Shown: one piece after another, positions 1-6,453 of the stretch
Layout: every line of letters starts with the position of its first letter
Numbering within the stretch: the stretch's first letter is position 1
Source of the DNA: Cytophagales bacterium
GTDB lineage: Bacteria > Bacteroidota > Bacteroidia > Cytophagales > Spirosomataceae
Length of the DNA: 6,612 nucleotides
Reading direction: 5' to 3'
Assembly (NCBI GenBank): GCA_028868395.1
Contig: JAGWUO010000073.1
Coordinates: 1-6,612 of the forward strand
The notes under the pieces: model-generated
What the model was told of the DNA's origin: nothing
Databases searched by the model: none
The model's input: the letters and a program-made list of their open reading frames with translations, nothing else
Made by a program: the position numbers and the translations under genes

Positions 1-1595
1 ACAATAGAAATGGCCACAATAATTTTACCAGCCTCAAACACAAACGCATTGACAGAATTCCATATGGTTAATGCCACATGTTTAAATCGAGGTCCCTTGT
101 AGGTGGGCAATTCCATGATGAAATAGCTCTTTTCTTTGGCCTGTAAAATCACCTTCATTACCCAGGCAGAAACCAATGCCATAAAGAATCCCAATAAATA
201 AAGCCCAAACAAAGCCACTCCTTGTAAATTGAACAAGCCAAATAAGGCTTTATTCTCCGGAACCACCAGCGCAATCAACACCGTGTAAATAGGCAAACGA
301 GCAGAACAGGACATCAAAGGAGTCACCAAAATAGTGATCAAACGATCCTTCCACGAACCAATCGAACGTGTACTCATGATCGCTGGAACTGCACAGGCCA
401 CACCAGAAATCAAAGGCACGACAGACTTTCCATTTAAGCCAAAACGGCGCATTAACTTGTCCATTATGAACATCACGCGAGACATGTAACCCGTTTCCTC
501 TAGAAGAGAGATAAATAAAAATAAGAAGGCGATTTGCGGAATAAAAATTAACACCCCACCGATACCGGCGATCAAACCATCCGTTAACAAGGCAGTCAAT
601 GCCGAATTCGGTAACACTCCTTTCAACCAATCATTCAACATGGCAACTCCCCCATCGATGGCGTCCATCGGATAGGTAGCCCACGTGAAAATGGCCTGGA
701 ACATCACAAAAAGAATGGCTAAAAAGAAAACATACCCTCCTACCGGATGTAAAAAGAATTTATCTAAACGATCCGTCCACGTGCGCACCGGAGCAGCATC
801 CCATTGGCGATTTAAGTTAATCACACAACGGTCTACAACTTCTGTAATTTGTTCGTAACGTTTAACGGTTTCTTCTGATTGGTATTTTTTAGACGAAAAA
901 TGATGCTTGTTTTGAATCGCATCAAAGGTTTCCCGTTGCTGTGTCGAGAACATTTTCATCCGATCATGTTCCATCAACCACAAAAGTGATCGATAAGTCT
1001 CCCCTTCACCAAAAGTGGATTGCACTTCTTGAATAATATCCTCTGAAACAGGCAAAGGAAGTGCATCATTCGAGGCATAACGATTAGCCAGTGTCTTCAC
1101 GACAGCTAATTTCAGGCCATTTAGACCGATGCCTTTTTTAGCATTGACCTCCGCCACCTCGACATTCAGTTCGCGCGCTAACTTAATCGAGTTAATCACA
1201 TAGCCTTCGTTCTCGGCGACATCGATCATATTCAAGGCCAAAACCGTCGGAATACCTAGGTCACGAACCTGCGAAAAGAGCAGCAAATTACGTTTTAAGT
1301 TAGAAGCATCCGCCACCACAATTGCCATATCCGGAAAATCGGGATGGGTAGGATCGCCTAAAATATTGATCACTAATTCCTCGTCGATTGACTTCGGATA
1401 AATACTGTAGATACCTGGCAAATCTAAAATTTCCACCGGGCGTTTAGGTTCTAGCTCCCAAATACCCGTCAGCTTCTCCATGGTCACCCCAGGAAAATTA
1501 CCCGTCTTCTGATTCAATCCCGTTAAGGAATTGAATAGAGAGGATTTTCCTGCATTGGGATTACCAATCAGCGCTATTTTAGGTGTTTTTGCCAA
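1..1595 (-). CDS. feoB: Ferrous iron transport protein B (FeoB), C-terminus cut off by window edge
   Basis: FeoB is the GTPase-coupled inner-membrane permease that imports Fe2+. My reverse-strand translation gives 531 complete codons with no stop before the left edge. The N-terminal G domain is clear: G1 GNPNAGKS at residues 11-18, the G2 Thr in PGVT at 35-38, G3 DLPG at 58-61 and G4 NMID at 122-125. A linker follows, then the membrane domain from about residue 284, with the Gate signatures GVACAVPAIMSTR (398-410, Cys401 in the pore-motif position) and SCSARLPIY (429-437). Family members usually have about 600-800 residues, so roughly the last 100-250 are missing. The start is inferred: the frame opens right after the feoA stop as ATT-TTG-GCA, and the first in-frame ATG (residue 39) lies beyond G1, so TTG at 1595-1593 is the best start. 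No Shine-Dalgarno is visible, and coupling to feoA is likely. Identity is secure; the exact start is moderately sure. Confidence 0.96.
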   Translation of the reverse strand, partial: MAKTPKIALIGNPNAGKSSLFNSLTGLNQKTGNFPGVTMEKLTGIWELEPKRPVEILDLPGIYSIYPKSIDEELVINILGDPTHPDFPDMAIVVADASNLKRNLLLFSQVRDLGIPTVLALNMIDVAENEGYVINSIKLARELNVEVAEVNAKKGIGLNGLKLAVVKTLANRYASNDALPLPVSEDIIQEVQSTFGEGETYRSLLWLMEHDRMKMFSTQQRETFDAIQNKHHFSSKKYQSEETVKRYEQITEVVDRCVINLNRQWDAAPVRTWTDRLDKFFLHPVGGYVFFLAILFVMFQAIFTWATYPMDAIDGGVAMLNDWLKGVLPNSALTALLTDGLIAGIGGVLIFIPQIAFLFLFISLLEETGYMSRVMFIMDKLMRRFGLNGKSVVPLISGVACAVPAIMSTRSIGSWKDRLITILVTPLMSCSARLPIYTVLIALVVPENKALFGLFNLQGVALFGLYLLGFFMALVSAWVMKVILQAKEKSYFIMELPTYKGPRFKHVALTIWNSVNAFVFEAGKIIVAISI

Positions 1596-1598
1596 AAT

Positions 1599-1826
1599 TT
1601 AGGTTCGTTTAATCAACATCGTTTCCGCTTCCTCCCTGCGCATAGACAGGGTATAAGAACCCGAAACACGAATGGCGATAGGGTCGCCGAATGGTGCCAG
1701 ATGAGTCAAAACAACCTCCGTTCCTGGCAAACATCCCATTTCCAATAGCTTTAACGAAAGCAATTCGTCCGTGAAGCCCACAATCTCCCCCTTTTCACCA
1801 ATCTTCAAGTCGGCCAAATTTGCCAT
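1599..1826 (-). CDS. feoA: Ferrous iron transport protein A (FeoA), small SH3-like partner of FeoB
   Basis: This is a 75-residue cytoplasmic protein of the FeoA family, which folds as an SH3-like beta barrel and is thought to assist or regulate FeoB. The family pattern is visible: an opening L-x-x-L-x-x-G-E-x-G segment (Leu-Ala-Asp-Leu-Lys-Ile-Gly-Glu-Lys-Gly), then LKLLEMGCLPG, then APFGDPIAIRVSG and LSMRREEA at the end. The length is normal. ATG at 1826-1824 is chosen because family members begin at about this point; a GTG two codons upstream (1832-1830) is an alternative giving 77 residues. Neither has a clear Shine-Dalgarno. The TAA stop (1601-1599) is followed by one ATT codon and then the presumed TTG start of feoB in the same frame, so the two genes form one transcription unit. 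Divergent from the ccm operon. Confidence 0.95.
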   Translation of the reverse strand: MANLADLKIGEKGEIVGFTDELLSLKLLEMGCLPGTEVVLTHLAPFGDPIAIRVSGSYTLSMRREEAETMLIKRT

Positions 1827-1834
1827 GCTCACTA

Positions 1835-1851
1835 TTTAGAATAATTCAAAA
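1835..1851. promoter_or_regulatory. Imperfect AT-rich palindrome upstream of feoA, possible operator
   Basis: The 17 bases TTTAGAATAATTCAAAA form an inverted repeat around a central A: GAAT/ATTC pairs exactly and the outer TTT/AAA pairs after one mismatch on each side (7 of 8 pairs). It sits between the possible -7 element and the feoA start, a position where a repressor of iron genes (Fur- or DtxR-type) could act. It does not match the canonical Fur box, and AT-rich palindromes of this size arise by chance, so the assignment is tentative. Confidence 0.22.
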
Positions 1852-1858
1852 TTAGACA

Positions 1859-1866
1859 CAAATGTA
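1859..1866 (-). promoter_or_regulatory. Possible -7 promoter element for feoAB
   Basis: Read on the minus strand, 1866 to 1859 is TACATTTG, an exact match to the TAnnTTTG -7 element described for the primary sigma factor of Bacteroidota. Transcription would begin near 1852, giving a leader of about 20-26 nt before feoA. No TTG-type -33 element is seen at the expected distance upstream; the nearest TTTG (minus strand, 1898-1895) is too far away. The match is short and the gap is AT-rich, so it may be chance. Confidence 0.4.
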
Positions 1867-1898
1867 CTAAGTATTTCTGAGCTAAAAAATGATACAAA

Positions 1899-1906
1899 TA
1901 GTTTTT
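1899..1906 (+). promoter_or_regulatory. Weak candidate -7 element for the ccm operon
   Basis: TAGTTTTT matches 7 of 8 positions of TAnnTTTG and lies 21 bp before the preferred ccmB start at 1928. A second near-match, TATTTCTG at 1872-1879, lies further upstream. Neither has a convincing -33 partner. One of them may drive the operon, since no gene precedes ccmB on this strand and the gap to feoA is only about 100 bp. Confidence 0.2.
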
Positions 1907-1927
1907 TCTGTCGTAAATTGCAGGTTC

Positions 1928-2596
1928 ATGGCATTAACAGAAATTTTCGTGTTGATTCGCAAAGAAATGCAATTAGAGTGGCGCAATAAGTATGCGATCC
2001 ACGGGCTTGTGCTATACTTAGCGGCAACTATTTTCATCTGTTACTTATCCTTTAAAGCGAAGCAACAATCGATACATCCTATTATGTGGAATACGCTGTT
2101 TTGGATTATCCTGTTGTTCTCTGCGGTGAACGCGGTGGGCAAGAGTTTTACCCAAGAATCGGCTAACCGAAACATCTTCTATTATACCTTTGCAAAGCCT
2201 GAATCAGTCATTTTTAGCAAAATCATTTACAACACCTTAGTGATGCTGGGTGTGTCCATGATCGGCATTTTCTTTTATTCATGGGTAATGGGAAATCCGG
2301 TAGGCAATATGCCGCTATACCTTATTTCTCTGATTTTGGGGGCGATTGGGTTTGCTTCGACTCTGTCTTTAGTGGCAGGAATCGCAGCACAGGGAGAAAA
2401 TTCAGCCACTTTGATGGCTGTTATGAGCTTTCCACTCATCATTCCGTTGCTTTTGTTATTATTGAAATTGTCCAAAAGTGCTCTTGACGGCATTTCACTC
2501 TCAGAAAACTGGGATGAGATCGCCATTTTAGGAGCTTTAGATATCATCGTCATTGTATTTTCTGGGATCCTTTTCCCCTATATATGGAAACATTAA
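1928..2596 (+). CDS. ccmB: Heme exporter/cytochrome c maturation protein CcmB (ABC transporter membrane subunit)
   Basis: CcmB is the integral membrane subunit of the CcmAB(C) ABC complex, which uses ATP hydrolysis by CcmA to release heme-loaded CcmE from CcmC. The 222-residue product starts with a short amphipathic stretch containing RKEMQLEWRNKYA, typical of the family, followed by about six hydrophobic segments, including one rich in Leu/Ile near the middle-to-end (LIIPLLLLLLKL). ATG at 1928 is preferred: it gives the family's usual length of about 220 residues and puts the conserved RKE-x-x-x-EWR segment close to the N-terminus. An in-frame ATG at 1889 would add 13 residues without family resemblance and would sit on the possible promoter. 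The stop overlaps ccmC by 13 bp. Unlike the common ccmAB order in Proteobacteria, no ccmA lies upstream; the neighbour there is divergent feoA. Confidence 0.92.
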   Translation: MALTEIFVLIRKEMQLEWRNKYAIHGLVLYLAATIFICYLSFKAKQQSIHPIMWNTLFWIILLFSAVNAVGKSFTQESANRNIFYYTFAKPESVIFSKIIYNTLVMLGVSMIGIFFYSWVMGNPVGNMPLYLISLILGAIGFASTLSLVAGIAAQGENSATLMAVMSFPLIIPLLLLLLKLSKSALDGISLSENWDEIAILGALDIIVIVFSGILFPYIWKH

Positions 2597-3252
2597 AACG
2601 CCAATATTGGAAGATTTTGTCGATCATTTTATTGATCTACACCGTCTATGCCGGTTTTAACGGACAAGTGCCGCGCCAGCCGATTTTGAACGAGACCATT
2701 CGCAATCTGTATTTCCACGTGACCATGTGGTTCACGATGATCTTCTTGTTAGGAACATCCGTATATCATTCGATTCAGTATTTGCGCAAATCAGATTTGA
2801 AATCTGACCTCATTTCGAGCACCTATGTGGAAGTGGGGATGGTTTTTGCGGTTTTAGGTTTGATTACAGGAAGCGTTTGGGCGAAGTTTACCTGGGGTGA
2901 TTGGTGGACAAATGACCCTAAATTGAATTCGGTAGCGATCGGCTTATTGATTTACCTGGCTTATTCATTAGTGCGCTCATCCATGCCAGATGAAATGCAG
3001 AAAGCCCGCATTTCGTCGGTCTACAATATTTTCGCTTTTGTGATCTTTATGGTCTTGATTTGGATCTTGCCGCGCATGACGGATTCTTTGCATCCAGGTA
3101 ATGGGGGCAATCCTGCTTTTTCCAAAATGGACCTAGATAACCGCATGCGGATGGTCTTTTACCCAGCCATTATTGGGTGGACATTATTAGGCTTTTGGAT
3201 CGCGCAATTGCGTATTCGCATTAAAAACATTGAACAACAAAACGAGTTATAA
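2584..3252 (+). CDS. ccmC: Cytochrome c biogenesis protein CcmC (heme handling, CcsA/CcmC family)
   Basis: CcmC is a six-helix membrane protein that binds heme on the periplasmic side and transfers it to CcmE. The 222-residue product shows the expected parts: an N-terminal helix, FHVTMWF with His45 and SLHPGNGG with His170 as likely axial heme ligands, and between them a WWD-type segment WGDWWTNDPKLN at 104-115. The classical motif reads W-G-x-W-W-x-W-D; here the last Trp is Asn110, a form I recall as usual in Bacteroidota CcmC. The C-terminal YPAIIGWTLLGFW is also characteristic. The gene starts inside the end of ccmB (13-bp overlap), and its TAA shares one base with the next ATG, so coupled translation is likely. 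A CcmF/CcsB identity is unlikely given the short length and the CcmE gene nearby. Confidence 0.95.
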   Translation: METLKRQYWKILSIILLIYTVYAGFNGQVPRQPILNETIRNLYFHVTMWFTMIFLLGTSVYHSIQYLRKSDLKSDLISSTYVEVGMVFAVLGLITGSVWAKFTWGDWWTNDPKLNSVAIGLLIYLAYSLVRSSMPDEMQKARISSVYNIFAFVIFMVLIWILPRMTDSLHPGNGGNPAFSKMDLDNRMRMVFYPAIIGWTLLGFWIAQLRIRIKNIEQQNEL

Positions 3253-3461
3253 TGAAAGCATTCCTTTTACTCTTAGTAAGTATAACGTTAAGTTTTACGG
3301 CTAGCGCTCAAGCGAGCGATATCGAGATGGCAGATCAATTTCGGGCAGATGGAAAAATCTATGTGGTGATTGCCGTTGTGAGCGTAATTTTGATCGGGCT
3401 ATTCGCCTATTTATTCCGTTTAGAGAGAAAGGTAGCTGAACTAGAAAAACGTAGCAAATGA
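3252..3461 (+). CDS. ccmD: CcmD-like small membrane protein
   Basis: This 69-residue protein fills the ccmD position between ccmC and ccmE. CcmD is a small one-helix protein that stabilises the CcmABC-CcmE complex and helps release holo-CcmE. Residues 1-20 look like a signal peptide (Lys2, a hydrophobic core, then Ala-Ser-Ala at 17-19), followed by a short polar segment with Asp/Glu and Met, one clear membrane helix at about 36-55, and a charged tail RLERKVAELEKRSK. The tail, with a short coiled-coil character, resembles the cytoplasmic end of CcmD. The N-terminal signal-like segment is not a feature of the enterobacterial protein. Sequence similarity alone is weak at this length, so the name rests mainly on position, topology and the tail. 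It overlaps ccmE by 4 bp (ATGA). Confidence 0.8.
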   Translation: MKAFLLLLVSITLSFTASAQASDIEMADQFRADGKIYVVIAVVSVILIGLFAYLFRLERKVAELEKRSK

Positions 3462-3901
3462 AAAAGACTCATATCATTGGATTGATTTTAATTGCAGTGG
3501 CAATCGGAATCATTTTGATTACGACAGGCGATGCAAGTACTTATGTGGGTTTTGATGAGGCGGAACGTATTTCGCAGCAGGACCCGAATCAGAAAGTACA
3601 CGTGGTAGGCACCTTAAAAAAAGATGCAGCCGGCCAAATCGTGGGTTTAAACTATAACCCTGCCCTGGATGCTAACCGTTTAGAGTTTTTAGTACAAGAC
3701 AGTTTAGGTCGCGAAAATCAAGTAGTCTATGCCGCTCCTAAACCTCAAGATTTTGAGAAATCCGAGAAGATCGTTTTAGTGGGAAGCATGCATACAGACA
3801 AGGTTTTCTATTGCGACAAAATATTATTAAAGTGCCCTTCTAAGTACCAAGAGGGTAAAATTTCAGCAGACTCAAGCGCCTCAGTAGCCGCAAAAAATTA
3901 A
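3458..3901 (+). CDS. ccmE: Cytochrome c maturation heme chaperone CcmE, Cys-x-x-x-Tyr type
   Basis: CcmE carries heme on the periplasmic side from CcmC to CcmF. The 147-residue product has an N-terminal membrane anchor (about 5-22) followed by an OB-fold-like domain: VHVVGTLKKD, a strand with LEFLVQDSLG, VVYAAPKPQDF and the strand IVLVGSMHTDKVFYCDKILLKCPSKY. In E. coli the covalent heme ligand is a His in a His-x-x-x-Tyr motif after the L-A-K segment. Here the equivalent position is Cys126 in KCPSKY, giving Cys-x-x-x-Tyr (Tyr130), the variant known from Desulfovibrio and archaea. A second Cys (119) lies seven residues before it. The C-terminal tail (131-147) is short, Ser/Ala rich and probably disordered. 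It overlaps ccmD by 4 bp and is followed by ccmF after 1 bp. Identity is firm; the chemistry of heme binding is inferred. Confidence 0.95.
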   Translation: MKKTHIIGLILIAVAIGIILITTGDASTYVGFDEAERISQQDPNQKVHVVGTLKKDAAGQIVGLNYNPALDANRLEFLVQDSLGRENQVVYAAPKPQDFEKSEKIVLVGSMHTDKVFYCDKILLKCPSKYQEGKISADSSASVAAKN

Positions 3902-3902
3902 T

Positions 3903-6452
3903 ATGATACACGAAACCATCGGTTCGGTCGGACATTTATTTGTCATCGTTTCCTTCGTAACTGCGCTATTAGCGACTTTTGCGTATTTCAAATCGACGCA
4001 AGCCGCAAATGAGATTGAGAATGATTGGAAAATGACGGCACGCGTTTTATTCGGGCTGCATTTTATCTCGGTGATCGTGGTGGCGGCGAGTCTTTTCGTG
4101 ATCATCTACAACCATTATTTCGAATACCATTACGCGTTTACGCACTCCTCCTTGCAATTACCTACGATGTTCATGATTTCCTGTTATTGGGAGGGACAAG
4201 AAGGTTCGTTTTTATTGTGGATTTTCTGGCAAGCGGTTTTAGGACTATTATTAATGATCAAAAATCCGAAATGGGAGTCTCCTGTAATGACGGTTTTTGC
4301 GCTGGTTCAGACGTTTTTAACTTCGATGATTTTAGGGGTTATTATCCCTTGGATCGATTTGAAAGTGGGTTCTTCGCCGTTCTTGTTGTTACGCGAGGCG
4401 CAGCCGGATCTTCCGGTTTGGAGTATGCAGCCTAATTTTATCCCCAAAGACGGCCGTGGATTGAATCCATTACTTCAAAACTATTGGATGGTGATTCACC
4501 CGCCTACCTTGTTCTTGGGTTTTGCATTAACATTAGTTCCGTTCGCGTATTTGATCGCGGGGTTGTGGAAAAAGAAATTGACAGAATGGGTAATGCCGGC
4601 ATTGCCTTGGGCCCTTTTTGGCGCCGGAGTATTAGGGATTGGCATTATGATGGGCGCTTATTGGGCTTATGAGACCTTAAATTTTGGAGGGTATTGGAAC
4701 TGGGATCCGGTAGAAAATGCATCGTTTGTTCCTTGGCTAGTATTATTAGGCGCCATCCATACGATGATTGCGCACAAGACGTCGAGTTCGGCATTAAAGA
4801 CATCGATTATTTTAGTCATTGCCACCTTCATTTTGGTGCTATATTCGACCTTCTTGAACCGTTCCGGAATTCTAGGAAATGCTTCGGTGCACTCCTTTAC
4901 GGATTTAGGCCTTTCCGGGCAGCTATTATTGTACATGGGAACCTTCCTTTTAGTGGCGATCGGTATGTCAATCTACCGTTGGAAGGATTTACCTAAGGAC
5001 CAAAAAGAATTAGGGACCTATAACCGCGAGTTTTGGGTTTTCGTGGGTGCGGCAGTTTTAGGATTGTCAGCATTCCAATTAACCTTTACGACTTCGATTC
5101 CGGTTTATAATAAAATCGCGGAGGCTTTTGGCGTTCTATCAAACATCGCCTTACCGGCAGACCAAGCGGAACACTATAGCAAGATCCAAATCTGGATTTT
5201 CTTAGCCGTAGCTATTTTAAGTGGTATTGGCCAATATGTGTGGTGGGGAAAAATTAAACAAAGCACCACTTTCAAACCCCTGTTGAGCCCAGCATTAGCA
5301 GCGACACTTTTGAGTGTTGTCTTTATCAATATCGGAAAAATTTACACACTATCGTACATCGCGTTGTTGTGGAGTAGTTTATTCGCGGTTTTGGCGAACT
5401 TCAAAATCTTGTGGTTCCTAATTCGGGAGAAATTCTCATTAGTGGGTGGAGCCCTGGCACACGTAGGATTAGCGATTATGTTAATCGGTATTTTATTCTC
5501 CGCGGGATATTCCAAAGTCGTTTCGTTGAACCGCTCCGGCTTCGCGATCAGCACGAAAGTGGAAGAATTCACGAAGGATAACAACAAGGAAAACAAGGAA
5601 AACTTACCGCTTTGGCTGGGTCAAGGAGCCCAAATGCAGGATTACTTAGTGACCTACAAAGGACGCCGCATCGAGGTGCGTGGACACAAAGGTTATTTCA
5701 ATAAAAATGATTTCGAAATTATTGAAGGGGACTTCCACGCGGTGGCTTTGAAAGACATCGTTCGTGATGGCGAGAAAATAGCCAGCAAAGGCGACACGGT
5801 TACGGTAGAACCGGAGAACACGTATTACGAATTAGAATTTAAAAACGAGGAAGGAAAATCGGTTTCGCTTTTCCCGAGATGGCAAGTAAACCCTAAAATG
5901 GGAACAGCGATTTCGCCAGACGTAAAACACGCCTGGAACCATGATATTTATACCTATGTCTCTTTAGACCCTCGTTTGGCGGCAGAGGCAGGCTCAGAAA
6001 AACAATGGTCTCAAACGGAAGCTCAAACGGTTACCACCGGTGATACTCTTTTCATCAATGACTTTGTAGCTATCTTAAAAGAGGTAACACGAGTGACGAA
6101 TGTAGACGGAGTGGAGTTAGGCGCGAATGACGCGGCGGTTCAAGCGAACTTCCAAGTACTAGGCAAAAACTCACAGCAATTTACCCTAAGTCCTATCTTC
6201 GTGATTAAGGGAGGAATGGTGGCGATGCCAGCTTTTGAGAGTGAGGAAACCGGAATTAAAATTAAATTTACGGGTATCAACCCGCAAGCCCAGGAGTTTG
6301 GCTTTGCGTGGAATACGACTCAACAGGAATTAATTGTGGTTAAAGCGCTAGAAAAGCCCTATATCAATTTGGTTTGGATTGGTTCGATTCTTGTTTTCAT
6401 CGGTTTATTTATTGCGACCTATCGCCGTTTAAAACCCGCAACCGTGGCATAA
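3903..6452 (+). CDS. ccmF: Cytochrome c heme lyase subunit CcmF (CcsA/CcmF family), enlarged form
   Basis: CcmF is the polytopic membrane protein that takes heme from CcmE and, with CcmH-type partners, joins it to the CxxCH thiols of apocytochrome c. The 849-residue product shows the full signature: HPPTLFLGF (His199), a WWD domain FGGYWNWDPVENASFVPWL at 261-279, AIHT (His286), SVHSF (His330) and ALAHVG (His520). These four histidines sit where E. coli CcmF has its two periplasmic (P-His) and two membrane (TM-His) heme ligands. About fourteen hydrophobic segments lie before residue 540; then a long soluble region (about 540-818), presumably periplasmic, then one last helix (820-839) with a basic tail. 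E. coli CcmF is about 650 residues, so most of the extra length is in this C-terminal periplasmic part. It starts 1 bp after ccmE and is followed by another gene after 1 bp. Confidence 0.96.
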   Translation: MIHETIGSVGHLFVIVSFVTALLATFAYFKSTQAANEIENDWKMTARVLFGLHFISVIVVAASLFVIIYNHYFEYHYAFTHSSLQLPTMFMISCYWEGQEGSFLLWIFWQAVLGLLLMIKNPKWESPVMTVFALVQTFLTSMILGVIIPWIDLKVGSSPFLLLREAQPDLPVWSMQPNFIPKDGRGLNPLLQNYWMVIHPPTLFLGFALTLVPFAYLIAGLWKKKLTEWVMPALPWALFGAGVLGIGIMMGAYWAYETLNFGGYWNWDPVENASFVPWLVLLGAIHTMIAHKTSSSALKTSIILVIATFILVLYSTFLNRSGILGNASVHSFTDLGLSGQLLLYMGTFLLVAIGMSIYRWKDLPKDQKELGTYNREFWVFVGAAVLGLSAFQLTFTTSIPVYNKIAEAFGVLSNIALPADQAEHYSKIQIWIFLAVAILSGIGQYVWWGKIKQSTTFKPLLSPALAATLLSVVFINIGKIYTLSYIALLWSSLFAVLANFKILWFLIREKFSLVGGALAHVGLAIMLIGILFSAGYSKVVSLNRSGFAISTKVEEFTKDNNKENKENLPLWLGQGAQMQDYLVTYKGRRIEVRGHKGYFNKNDFEIIEGDFHAVALKDIVRDGEKIASKGDTVTVEPENTYYELEFKNEEGKSVSLFPRWQVNPKMGTAISPDVKHAWNHDIYTYVSLDPRLAAEAGSEKQWSQTEAQTVTTGDTLFINDFVAILKEVTRVTNVDGVELGANDAAVQANFQVLGKNSQQFTLSPIFVIKGGMVAMPAFESEETGIKIKFTGINPQAQEFGFAWNTTQQELIVVKALEKPYINLVWIGSILVFIGLFIATYRRLKPATVA
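5583..5600 (+). repeat. Short in-frame tandem repeat (2 x 9 bp) in ccmF
   Basis: AACAAGGAA occurs twice in tandem and is followed by a further AAC, encoding Asn-Lys-Glu-Asn-Lys-Glu-Asn within the soluble loop after His520. The unit is three codons long, so copy changes keep the frame. It probably codes for a flexible charged linker. Confidence 0.6.
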
Positions 6453-6453
6453 T

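Noticed and set aside
250..630. 126-codon open frame on the minus strand
   Set aside because: It lies inside feoB on the same strand in another frame; the FeoB membrane domain is continuous across it, and the alternative product has no family resemblance.
1599..1601. Stop between feoA and feoB as a sequencing error or pseudogenised fusion
   Set aside because: Both proteins are of normal extent at this junction and separate feoA and feoB genes are common, so two functional genes are the simpler reading; the possibility is kept as a finding.
1889..1927. Upstream ATG at 1889 as the ccmB start
   Set aside because: It adds 13 residues with no family similarity and would overlap the likely promoter; the ATG at 1928 gives the usual CcmB length.
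1833..1927. Canonical Fur box or riboswitch in the divergent gap
   Set aside because: No stretch resembles the GATAATGATAATCATTATC pattern, and the gap is too short and AT-rich to show a riboswitch fold.
2275..2553. 92-codon minus-strand frame opposite ccmB
   Set aside because: It is fully antisense to a well-supported gene, with no own promoter, no start context and no recognisable domain.
4025..4996. Several plus- and minus-strand open frames of 60-136 codons within ccmF
   Set aside because: They are out-of-frame shadows of the 849-codon ccmF, whose heme-ligand motifs are intact throughout.
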